Shown here in pieces: positions 1 through 64,000 of a stretch of DNA of 64,000 bases. The position numbers and the translations under genes are program-made. The stretch covers positions 11,298,031-11,362,030 of the forward strand of contig NC_091019.1 in the NCBI RefSeq assembly GCF_041296385.1, written 5' to 3'. The DNA is from Aphelocoma coerulescens. Taxonomy: Eukaryota; Chordata; Aves; Passeriformes; Corvidae. The notes under the pieces are model-generated. The model saw nothing but the letters and a program-made list of their open reading frames with translations. It had not been told where the DNA came from and ran no database searches. Within the stretch, counting starts at the first letter, position 1. Each line of letters begins with the position of its first letter.

Positions 1-54441
<54,441 letters not shown>

Positions 54442-56457
54442 GGACTCAGACACGGTATATTGAGGAAGCTCAATGATACAGAAGTTTGGTTTGAGAAGAA
54501 ACATGGTATTTATTAAATATTAGCCATGGCACAACAGGAAAATTATTTTTTTGAATCATGTAGACTTGGGTGCAATTTAAACAACTCTGAGCTTTAAAAA
54601 AACTCACTTTTAATGTGTTTTGCACATTTGGTATAACTTGTCTTTGGTCATGTTATCTTCTTATATAGTAACTTTAGACAGGTGACTTATGGGAGCAGAA
54701 ATCTGGTTTTGCTCCTGCTATTTTTTATAAAATTGCCTTCTAACTAGTGCAAGACACGTCTACATTTGGGAAGCCATTCAGTGTACAGAACTAGAGCAAC
54801 AGATGCACATGTGTCAGCAGTACAGTGTAGAAGTAACTTGTTTGTATTGCGTATCTTGGTGTTTAAATGTTGAGTCACTTACCTAAGAGTTGAGCTGTTG
54901 TTCTTCACATTGCATGTGTCTTTTGCATGGGCAAAGAAAAGGCCTAAACATTGCTCTTAAATGTTGTTGTCCTAATAATCTCAGCTGCATTGTAAACTGT
55001 TCCCACACATAGTGCCTTAAATATTTGAGGTTGTTAATGTTATTACTTATATATAAATGTTGAGGACTGCAGCACTTAAAAGTTCAGATCTGCTGATTTT
55101 TTGATAGCGTAATGCTCATTTTGGGTTTTGTGTGGTATGATTTTAGTATTGGGTGTATCTTCCTTATTGAGAAGGCAGCACATTTTGCTGTAGCTGAATT
55201 TTGCTGTCTTTTTTTCCCCCCAGAATGATCTAGCTTCAAGACAGGACTTTAGTAGTGCTTAAGGAAAGTTGATTCAGTAGCTATTGAGTAGTGACACACA
55301 AGACAGTATTTCATACTGGTAAATGGAACTGCAATACAACCTAAGTAGTTTATTTTAAAAGTGTTTGTCTAATTGGATATCATAAAATGTTTAGAGGTGA
55401 GGTAGGCATGACTGACTAGCTAATGAAAGGAGAAGCCAAGTGCTCATTGATCCATGATGTGGTTTCATCTTAGCTTGAGCAAACCATGCAGTATTTAATA
55501 ACTAGTAGCAGAATATTTACTATTGAAGCTTGAAAAAGATGTGAGTTCTTTGTGTGCAATCTTTCATTTATGCATGGGAGAGATTTTAGTCTTTTTACAT
55601 GATAGTATTTGTTTTAGCCTGTTGTGGGTGTTTGCTTATTTAATACATTCCGTCAGGGACGTAAATTACATGCTTTTTGCATTAATTTTTTTTTTTCCCC
55701 TTAGGAAGCGTGTCTTTTTGTTTTTTTTGTTTTGTTCAAATGAAGTTGCTTTTGCAGCACCAAAGACTTAATCATCCATTTCCTATAAAAGGTAGCTACT
55801 TTTTCATAGACCTCAAGTATACTGTAGTGTAGAGATGGGATTTACGGAAGGTGTTAAGCTGAGGCTGTGTTTTAGCTTATGGGCAAGTAATAAATTGTAT
55901 CATTTATCTTGAATGTATCATAGATAAGCTGCTATATAATGATTGCCACTTCAGATAGCTGTGAAATTAGGTGATTAACTAGTTCTTTCTTAGCCTTCTA
56001 ATTTCTGTACAAGTCTAATTACATGAAATAGAAGCTGGGTTTTGGGTTTGGTTTTTTTTTTTTAAATTTCTATTTTGTTTTCATGTTTGAAGTGTTGTAA
56101 CTACTATACTGTAAATGATGGAAGATGATTGCATATGTTTTTTTGGGGTGTGTTATTTGCATCAGTATTTTATCTCCATTAACTTTGAGCTCATCACTGC
56201 ATATAAGTGGATGTATTAATGTAACTTAATTTTTTTATGTTTTCATATTGGCATTGTGTAGACACTTAAGAAGCTGCATCTTGCAGGCTTGACTTAACTT
56301 TTTTTAAAACAAAATCTGGAATACAATCCTTGCAATGTTGACTGGAATAAGAGTGCAAAGCATTTGAGTTTAACTCTGTCAATAAGCTAATAACTGGTAA
56401 TCTTTTTCTTTACTCCACTAACACAAGCAGTGTTTTATTTAATGAATGTCTGAATGA

Positions 56458-56463
56458 AATAAA
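56458..56463 (+). terminator. HIPK3: Candidate proximal poly(A) signal AATAAA
   Basis: Canonical hexamer in gaaataaatgtgcc, followed within 30 nt by a T-rich region. It would give a 3' UTR of about 2.0 kb. Confidence 0.45.
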
Positions 56464-56905
56464 TGTGCCTACATTTGATTTATTTTTTAAGTAATAACTA
56501 AAATACAACAGTATTAGATCATAAAAAAAAAAGAAAATACCAGCAGTACATTTTTAATCCTACTGAAAATTAAGAAACCTAACTTTTCCCAAAAGTTTCA
56601 ATGTTTTTAGTAATCAACTCTATGCATTTTGTACGAGTGTGTGTGTATATAAAGTATACATTAGCAGCTAGGAGTATCCTGATGAATTTGAAATCTTACC
56701 AACACATGTAAAGCCTAAACATAGGGAGTCAAATTGGATGTCCACTTTTACCACTTCAAACTTGTGCTGTGTGGTCCAGCAGGCAGTTTTCTGTTCACTC
56801 CCTCGTGTTGGGAAGCGCCCTTTTTTTGGTGCTCACTCCATTGCAGGCAATGGACACACCAAGAACCACCAATGCAAGCGGAGCACATCGATTTTGTATC
56901 GTGGT

Positions 56906-56926
56906 AACAACAACAACAACAACAAC
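56906..56926 (+). repeat. (AAC)7 microsatellite in the HIPK3 3' UTR
   Basis: Seven AAC units inside the predicted 3' UTR, transcribed if the distal poly(A) sites are used. Confidence 0.9.
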
Positions 56927-57295
56927 AAAATACTGCATTTTTTTTTTCCTGGGGCCACGGGGATCATCATGTGTCTGATGTATTTTCTGTACTTTCTTTT
57001 TACTGTGCTTAAGGTTTGGAGCTGATGTGCTTGTTAAATTGACACGGTTCTCTGTATATCACCACAGTATCCTGCTGCATGCAGGAAAAGGTTGCTGTAA
57101 ATGCGCCCCAAATTAGATCTGCTGCTCTTTCTATGTATTGTAATCTTAGAAATGTCTGCATTTCAAAGAATGAAATATTTGGGATCCTGCCACAGCTTAA
57201 ATTCAATACACCAGGTGACTTTCCCCCCTCCTCCTGCAATATACTCTGAGAGAACGGACTCTTGTCACTGCAAGTGTCTGGGGCCCATCTGCAGA

Positions 57296-57301
57296 AATAA
57301 A
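57296..57301 (+). terminator. HIPK3: Candidate poly(A) signal AATAAA
   Basis: Canonical hexamer in gcagaaataaaagc, followed by gccttttctgtg. It lies 86 nt before a second hexamer. Confidence 0.4.
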
Positions 57302-57386
57302 AGCTTTCAGGGCGAGGGCCTTTTCTGTGAAAAAAGTCATCCTCTGAGAAGCATTTTTACATGATACCGTTTTAATGCCTTTTTTA

Positions 57387-57392
57387 AATAAA
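57387..57392 (+). terminator. HIPK3: Candidate poly(A) signal AATAAA
   Basis: Canonical hexamer in tttaaataaaacactgc. A CA cleavage context follows, with a TGTGTTCGG-like GU region about 75 nt downstream. It would give a 3' UTR of about 2.95 kb. Confidence 0.5.
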
Positions 57393-57966
57393 ACACTGCA
57401 TGACTACAGAATTGCATATCTGCATATTACTTTAATTTGCAAGGTTTTATATGAATTTCTTGTGTTCGGTTTTTAACTTCAGGGTGTTTTATTGGTCAAA
57501 TATGCTACTGTATTAACTCTTTTTTTTTTGTTTGTTTTAATTTTTAAATCTTCTGTTTTTACTGCTAATTAACGTGGTTTGTGTTAAGTAAAAGTTAAAT
57601 CACACTGCAAGCTGTAGGAAGACTTGTTCTAGAAACACCCAGTGATAGAGACTTGATTAATAAGGTTGAACTGTTACTGTTTAACAATTTGTAGACTTGT
57701 GGCTTTTTTTTGCTTTGGATTTCTCTGCTACACTAGTTTGCCATGTAGCAATTGCACTGTGCAATATTACAATATGAGGACTGGGAAAATTTTTTATGGA
57801 TGTAATGTCTCTTACAGTTTGCGATAGTATTTCTTTCTAGTTCTCAGTGATTTAAATGTGACCAAGCCTTCTGTACTTTGTCACAAAAAGCGGGTTTTCC
57901 AGGTGACTATTTTGGTGAGTGTCAAAATAAGAATTTATGGTGTATTACTGTCAAGATTCACTTTGA

Positions 57967-57972
57967 ATTAAA
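57967..57972 (+). terminator. HIPK3: Candidate distal poly(A) signal ATTAAA
   Basis: This is the common variant hexamer. It is followed about 15 nt later by a GCAGCAGACGAC cleavage region and then a strong GT/T-rich element (ggtggcttttgttttttgctg). This is the best overall poly(A)-site architecture in the region. Confidence 0.55.
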
Positions 57973-57990
57973 ATATATATTGCAGCAGAC

Positions 57991-60900
57991 GACTTCTGGT
58001 GGCTTTTGTTTTTTGCTGTGTTACATGAAGGCAAAGATTATGAAAATTGACTGAGATGGCGCTAAAATTCTGATGTAATCATTTGACTATGCCTCTATCT
58101 GAAATTTAAAATTTTATTAGCTTTCAAGGCTTGCTTCAGAGAGTCTTGAGGGGCTATCTTTAGTGCAGCCACACCTTGAAGGTTCTTTGTTCTGGATGTC
58201 CCACTTTTACAACCGTAGAGGAAGGTTATCTGGCCCAAGTACCAGCAGACACCTCGCTGCTGCTGAGGTTTGTGCCAAGCCAGTGGCAACTGCTGCCCAG
58301 TCAGCAGGAAGGTGCTCCTGCTGCCACAGATGGCCCCACGTGGTCAGTGGCTCCAGATGGCCAGCTGATATGGACCAGACATCCATGGAAGGCACATTTG
58401 GCAGTGCTGTTTTCAGCCAAATGTGCTCACTCTGCCATGGCATGCAGTGCTTGCTGAAATCTGGTGGTTTGGAAGCTGCATGAAGGGGTGGTTAGGTGCA
58501 CACGTGTGCTTGGGGGGGGGGATGGTTTCTGTGCCTACCATTGCATTTAAGGGCAGTCAGAAATGAAATGTAAAAGACTGAAATGACAGTGCAGTATGTT
58601 TTTGATACCAAAATATTTCAGAATTGACAGAAAGCTTTAATTTGCTAAATACAAGGTGCTGCTGAGGCCGATCTGTCACAGCACTCACTCTTCAGTGCAA
58701 GTTGGTCACTGTCTGCAAAGCTTTTCCTGCAGCTCTGTGCCTCAGGTGATGTGTAAACACCTCTGTCCGAATTCTGTGGACACCTGTTGCTTTGAAAGCT
58801 GCTTCCTTTCCCTTCTTTACAGTTAGCCTCGTGTATTGTTGACTTTGGAATGCATGTAGGTATCTAAATCCCACTTTTTCCATGGCAAATAGGACCACTG
58901 GCATGGTGTATTTCACACTCTCATTTCTGACAACATCTAACATGGAAAAGCAGCCTGAGACTTTCAGAGGGAATACTCTGCCTGTGAAGTCCTTTCTGTT
59001 CTTGCTTTCTACTAGTAATGATGTCCAACTGTCCCCTATGTTCTTTCCCATCCTGTGGAAGGAGTGGGCCAGGACAGACAATTATGTGTAAGTCATCTTC
59101 CTCTTTAACTGTCTTTAGGATGACTAACACTGGTTTAAAATTTGGTACTTTCCCTGTCACTAATTGCAAAGGACAGGTTTGTACTGCAGTTAAGATGGCA
59201 GATTCATTCAAGGAAGAGTTTCCAGAATCAATGGGGCTGTCACGTGCCACAGATCTGCAGTGGGACAAAGGGGTTCAGGGTGATGCTGTGTTTTCTCAAT
59301 GAATTAGCCTTGGTTTTCAGCTGGAGAGATGATCAGTCTGTGGGAGGCAACAGAGAAGCTATTGTTTGGTACAACTCAGAGCAGTCCTTGTGATCATGGT
59401 GGAATCACATCCATCACTGCAGCTCAGGGATGCTGTGAGTTCAGCTCCTGTAATGGACCGAGGCAGCATGAGTGGAAGTTTGGGAGGGTTGTGAATAGTG
59501 CTGCTCCCCACTAGAGAGCTGTAGCTTCCTTTTAGGCCTGTAATGTTCAGCAGGTGGTGTCTGGAGCATCACCGAGCTCTGGGAACACCAGAGGAAGGCT
59601 GTAGCCCCTCCTGCCTCTTCCCACACTGTGACTGAAATGGCTGACGTGACGTCCTGCTGTGCAGGAAGGCTTTTTAACTCGTGGATAAGGTTTGACGGTG
59701 ATTAATGTTAATTATATCTTCCTGCCTTTCACCTGGAGGAAGGAAGTTGCATTTTCACTCTCAGGAGGGGTGGGTTTGTGCTCTAAGCAGGTTCAGATAA
59801 TTCTACCTGCCCTTGTCCTGGGGAACAGCACTGAGTATTCTTTGTTAGAAAGATAAAGCTTTCTTCTGAGAGACTGAAATACACATTTGAATGGATTCTT
59901 CTCCTCAGACCCTGAAATAGCAGGTTAGGAGCATCTACACCCTGTTGGCGGAGGTGCCTGGAGGCTGGACTCCATTCTGTCGTTGTATTTGGGGAGTGAG
60001 ATGTTTATCACAATGAAAAATCCCAACTGTTCTCTTGCAAAGAGAGGCCCTGGCCTGCCACCAGCTTCATGGAGAAGTCACTGCCTGGCCACAGGCACTT
60101 TTCATCCGTGGATGAGATCCTCATCTTATGGGTTCCCTCATAAAAAGAAGCAAGACTCTGAATGTTTGCAGTAGGTCTGCTGCAAGCAAGGCAATTTTGG
60201 ATCTGGAAAAAAACCCCAACTAAACAGGATTAGAAAAGTTAAGTTTAGGAAGTAGCTAACTACAGTTAAAACCCCAGTGACTTTTCATTAGCTGTAAAAG
60301 ATCCATTTTTCATTCTGGAAAATACACTTTTTAAAAATCCTTTGAAATAACAACTCAATCTGCTACTTGTGTTTTATATATAATACATACACAAACACAT
60401 TGTGTAATGGAAAATTAAGAGAAAACTATGCTTAATGCTTAAGAGCTAGACTGAGAGAAAGTGCTGCCAAAAATAGCTTTTTGATGGCTCTATTGCAAAG
60501 CCGAGTTACGACAAAACCTAAAAAAATATGAAAATGAGAATATGAGGTTTGTGCAGGGCTCCCTGAAGGTGCCAGCAGAGGGCCCCGCACTAAACGTGCT
60601 GTCCCTGGATTAAACCGAGTGATGAGCAAGCTCCATTTCACTGTAATAATCATAAACTGCCATCTTTGCTCTGGATAATCGCTCGCAGTCATCAAGGGGA
60701 AGCTAATTTTGCATGGAACGAATTGGTGATTTGGGGGAAAAGTAAAACGGCAGAAATGGGACAGCATAATTGTGTTGGTGACACTGGGAGTGTGCTGAAC
60801 CAGTCAGATAAATATGTAATTATGGGTTGTCACGGCTGTGGAGATGCTGCGAGTGGCTGGGTACCGGGGTGTCAAGCTGTGGCTGGCCCATGCTGAGGTT

Positions 60901-61839
60901 GCTCCACCTCAAACCTGACTTCTAAGAATTTCTCAGCAACACAACTTCTAGCAGAGCAGAATTGCTGGGTGTCTGGGGCAGCTTTCCTTCATGCAAGCAA
61001 TGCTTCAGCCTTTCAGGATCAGCTCTCGGGGTCCTGGAGCGTGTTGTACCCCAAACCTACCTTTGCATTGCTCCTCCTCCCATCATCACTGCCTGTTGCC
61101 CACAGGCATGATCTGGGAACGAGAAGAATTCATGGAAGCAATTCCAGGAAAGAGGTGATACCAGAATAAAGAATTCACGCTGCCTCTGCTGCAAATAGGA
61201 CTTGGAGAAAACACTAAATGAACTGCCCTAGTGTTGGGTGTGACTGTGACTGAGGCAGCAGCTGGGGCTCACCCCTCTGCTGTCCATAACAGATTTCATG
61301 GGCTTCGTGTTAATCTCCCGGTGTACCTTAAAGCAAAACAGAGAGAAACCTCTGTCTTGGCGCTTGCCTTTGAGTCTGGAGGTCTGAGCCCTATCCCAGC
61401 CGGGGAGGGAGTGATGGCGTGAGCACAGGAGAGGGGCGACCAGAGAAGACCTCTCCTGTGTTTGCACAGTGGGTGGCTGAGGACGTAGCTGCCAGTTTGG
61501 TCACCTGCTGCGGTACACTCGAGCTCCTTTATTCCCAGAGCTGCTTCTGCACTTGCAGAAATGCTGCCAGTGGTGATCGGCGCTGTGGCAGGGCTAGGGC
61601 TGCTTTGCCAAGAGGAGGCGCTGGCTGGTGCCTGGGATAACGAGGGACATCTCTGGAGATGTCCTGGCCCGGCGACTCCCAGGTCGGGACATCAGCTGGC
61701 AGTGAACGGTTCCCACAGGGAGCAGAGAGGGACTTTTAGCCTCGCCAGGTCGCAGCACCGCTGCGAGAGGGTGCACCTCCGTGCGCACCTAGAGGCAGTG
61801 CCGGGCACAATTGCTTCAGACAATGAGGGAGGTGACAGA
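57991..61839. other. Intergenic region between HIPK3 and the downstream CpG island
   Basis: About 3.85 kb. A G10 homopolymer lies at 58512-58521. Open frames on both strands at 58163-59302 reach 129 codons but match nothing I recognise, overlap one another and are within the size range of chance frames elsewhere in this window. No promoter, tRNA or classifiable repeat was seen until GC content rises after about 61400. Confidence 0.75.
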
Positions 61840-62020
61840 TGCCCGAGAGCCGCTGCCGCGCTGCACCTGCCCCGGCGGGCACGGCGGGCGGGGGCCGAGC
61901 CCCGCCGCCCCCGCAGCCGCTCCCCGCTCCTGCCACGGCCCCGGCGGAGCGCGGGGGGCGGCGGAGGGGTCCCCGCGGCCCCGGCAGCGCCGCCCCCGCT
62001 CCCGCCTCCCCGCGCTCTGA

Positions 62021-62040
62021 GGGCGGGGAGCGGGGCCGGG
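62021..62040 (+). promoter_or_regulatory. Canonical G-quadruplex motif
   Basis: Four runs of at least three G with loops of 1, 3 and 2 nt within 20 bases, in the CpG island 240 nt upstream of the ATG. Confidence 0.7.
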
Positions 62041-62174
62041 ACTGGCGGCGCCGAGAGCCCTTTGTGGGTGAAGCTCCGTTCCGCGGCGCTCGCCGCGCCG
62101 GAGCCCGAGGGGCCGCGCCGCCGCTGAGGAGCCCCGGCCCCGCGCCCCGCGGTGCGGGCAGAGCCGCGGGCGGC

Positions 62175-62267
62175 ATGCGGGGCCCCCGCTCCGCCCCCTC
62201 CGCCGCCGCCTGCCTGCGGAGCCGCCGCTCTGGAGCCCGGCCGGCGATGGGCAGCGCTGCCCGCTGA
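62175..62267 (+). other. Upstream ORF in the 5' leader of the downstream gene
   Basis: An ATG-initiated 30-codon frame (MRGPRSAPSAAACLRSRRSG and onward) ends in TGA 13 nt before the main ATG. A second in-frame ATG occurs near its end. If the transcript starts upstream of 62175, this uORF would be scanned first and could limit translation of the signal-peptide protein. Confidence 0.55.
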
Positions 62268-62280
62268 GCGAGGCGCGGGG

Positions 62281-62449
62281 ATGTGGCGGCGGGCGGCGGG
62301 CGGGCGGAGCGGGGCGCGCCCCGAGGCAGCGCCCGGCCCCGCGCCCCCGCGCAGCGCCCGGCCCGCGGGCGGCGGAGCGGGCCCGGCCGCGGCCGTCCTG
62401 CTGCTCGCGGTCATCGTCGCCGTCCTGCCGAGCGCCCGGGCCGAGCCGG
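62281..62449 (+). CDS. KIAA1549L: First coding exon of a secreted or type I membrane protein, probably KIAA1549L
   Basis: The ATG (context ggggatgtgg, G at +4) opens MWRRAAGGRSGARPEAAPG, a basic/Pro-rich lead. A hydrophobic core, AAAVLLLAVIVAVLPSARA, then ends in an A-x-A signal-peptidase site before EP. The exon stops at a good donor (CCGG|gtaagc) after 56 complete codons. KIAA1549-family proteins are large single-pass membrane proteins with an N-terminal signal peptide. The gene name rests on synteny (HIPK3 is followed on the same strand by KIAA1549L in amniotes) and on the signal-peptide first exon, not on direct sequence identity. The open frame continuing past 62449 is intronic, and upstream in-frame sequence has no ATG. 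Confidence 0.6.
62291..62314 (+). promoter_or_regulatory. G-quadruplex motif over the signal-peptide start
   Basis: G runs at 62291, 62298, 62302 and 62311 with loops of 4, 1 and 6 nt, only 10 nt inside the coding sequence. Confidence 0.55.
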
Positions 62450-64000
62450 GTAAGCAGCAGCGCGGGCGGGGGGCGCGGGCGGAGCGCGGGGCCGTCACCG
62501 CCCTGCCCGCGGGCTCCGCGGGGCGCTCGGGCTGCCCTGCGCGGAGCAGCCTCACCTGCTGCAGTGGCACCGGGTCCCCGCCTGCCCGAGCCGCGCTCCC
62601 GGAGGGACGCACCGAAAACGCGAAGCGTGCCCGGCGCCCGGCACCGCCGGGAGCGGGGAGCAGCCAGGCGCTTCTCTTTGTCTGCCGCATCCTTTTTTAT
62701 TGCTCGCGGAACAGAGGCTCCTGTGTGGACTGGGGATGCTCGGGTTTGCTGCCTCTCCCCGAGACAGCAGCGCTGCCATCACCCCCGGGCTCCCTGGCTG
62801 GCGCACAAATAACAGCTTTTCCTGTGGGACGGGATAGTCGGATTAGGTCTTGTTCCTTACAGAGAAAGGGACGGGCAGAGGCTTTTGTTAAACCAGAGGA
62901 TCAGTTCTAGTGATTCTGTGTGTGTGTGGTGGGGAGGAGGGGAAGATAAGGAGGGGTTAGGAGAGGGCAAGCTCTGCTGAGATCCGAGCGCTACATCTCA
63001 AATGCAGCTGGAAGCTCCGACAATTTCTGGATTAGGTTTTTCCTGTTTGCCTCGACTTTTTGAGTCGGGCAGTGTCCTGTGCTCTCCAGACTTCTTTCAG
63101 CAGTGGATACACTCGGTGACCTCAATGCAGAAATGGTTACTGTTGCTGGCAGTTATTGTATGTGCCAGATAGAGATGCCAAATATAATTCTGAGGCTATG
63201 CTAAAAGAGGCTAAAATTGATATAGGGCCAGATTATTCCTGGATGATTCATGGATTTCAGAAAGGAGTAGGGGCCTGAGTCCATGTTTCGAAGCTGTTAA
63301 CACATATTTTCAGTAAATGTATACAATTGATGTCAGTTTTACAGCCATAACATAATAAGATTTCTCATTTGCAGGTTGCAGGTTGGTGGAACAGTGCCTC
63401 TTACTGCATTACGTGTGCTGAGCATGTAAATACCACAGTCTGATTTACCTCTATAGCACAAATTGACCCATGATCAGAGGAATGGCTGATTTTTTACCTT
63501 TGCTTGTCAAGTCGGTCTGGATTTCACAAGAACTCTTGCACCACACCTAAGTTATGAAATGTGTGCCTTCACTTGGGGGTAGCCAGGCTCTCAGAGCTCA
63601 GTTGCTAAAGCTGAGGTGTTTCTGACAATGCAACAAGACACCTCATCACGCTCTAGGATGAGATTCAAGAGTAGAATGAAAAGTGTTAATATTCTGTTTC
63701 TTCCTTTGTGATCTGCATGTCTGTGTGGCACAGCCAGGGTCTCATTTGTAAGTGAAGAAATCCAATAGAGTTAAAAAAACGTATTTGAACGTGTCTCATA
63801 GCCAACAGCTTGGCAAAGAGAAAAAGAGGTGAGAAGCCACAACAGTGCCGAGCCAAAGTGCATAATCACAGCCCACAGTGGAAAATAGTGTCATTAATAG
63901 ACTTTGCCTGGGAATTTTAGATTATTGGGTAGTTACATTAAGATACTAAACATAATTTGTTGTACTTGATAGCTTTGAGCTTTACTGCTGAAATTGCAAA
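62450..64000 (+). other. Intron 1 (5' part) of the downstream gene
   Basis: It starts gtaagcagc. GC content falls quickly after about 62700. A G/purine-rich tract lies at about 62926-62967. No second exon was recognised before the window ends. Confidence 0.65.

Larger units (their letters stand above)
54442..57990 (+). other. HIPK3: HIPK3 3' UTR (predicted extent)
   Basis: AT-rich sequence after the TGA has no coding potential and contains many ATTTA-like AU-rich motifs (for example near 54510) and several poly(A) signals. The distal end at about 57990 is inferred from the ATTAAA at 57967 followed by a GT/T-rich region. The resulting length of about 3.5 kb is comparable with the long HIPK3 3' UTR known in mammals. 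The true end could be earlier. Confidence 0.7.
61840..62660 (+). promoter_or_regulatory. CpG island promoter of the downstream gene (probably KIAA1549L)
   Basis: A continuous stretch of very high GC with frequent CG dinucleotides and several GC boxes (gggcgg), in sharp contrast to flanking AT-rich DNA. No TATA box was seen, as expected of a CpG-island promoter. It surrounds the signal-peptide exon at 62281-62449. The transcription start cannot be fixed from sequence, but it should lie upstream of 62281. Confidence 0.85.

Noticed and set aside
58692..59268. Two abutting minus-strand frames (129 and 115 codons) downstream of HIPK3
   Set aside because: I considered a frameshifted retroelement or pseudogene. 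I could not match either peptide to a known family, and the lengths are within the background range. A protein search of both translations would settle it.
61692..62690. 332-codon open frame on the minus strand across the CpG island
   Set aside because: Extreme GC content removes stop codons from all frames. The translation is Ala/Gly/Pro/Arg low-complexity with no domain, and the plus strand holds a coherent signal-peptide exon with a good donor.
62152..62910. 252-codon plus-strand frame from a GTG codon through the signal-peptide exon
   Set aside because: There is no ATG before 62281 in this frame, and the sequence after 62449 follows a strong splice donor, so it is intron.

Overview
This is a vertebrate nuclear window, almost certainly from a bird (a close sauropsid relative is possible). 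It is AT-rich with long spliced introns. Its one clear interspersed repeat is a CR1-type LINE fragment, the dominant avian family, and no mammalian Alu or L1 material was seen. The protein recovered by splicing is clearly HIPK3 (homeodomain-interacting protein kinase 3). Nothing bacterial, viral or CRISPR-like was found.

Layout. Bases 1-4970 are the 3' part of HIPK3 intron 1; the non-coding first exon and promoter lie upstream of the window. Fifteen coding exons follow, numbered 2-16 here by the human convention, on the + strand from 4973 (ATG) to 54441 (TGA). All junctions are GT-AG and all phases agree. The joined CDS is 3585 nt, giving 1194 residues, the length I recall for the shorter human isoform. 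Exon 2 (1096 nt) carries the whole N-terminus and most of the kinase domain. It is followed by a 30.7-kb intron and then 14 smaller exons. The 3' UTR runs from 54442 to about 57990, with several candidate poly(A) signals.

About 4 kb of unremarkable intergenic DNA separates HIPK3 from a strong CpG island (about 61840-62660). Inside the island is a first coding exon (62281-62449) encoding a signal peptide and ending at a GT donor. By gene order (HIPK3, KIAA1549L, CD59 in amniotes) this is most likely exon 1 of KIAA1549L. The window ends in its first intron.

The two genes have no known functional link beyond conserved neighbourhood. The most interesting locus is exon 2. Its size, flanking introns and splice junction match the mammalian exon that is back-spliced into circHIPK3, so the avian gene probably has the template for the same circular RNA. 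Its flanking introns cannot contain Alu elements. No undescribed biological system was recognised, and the findings are graded accordingly.
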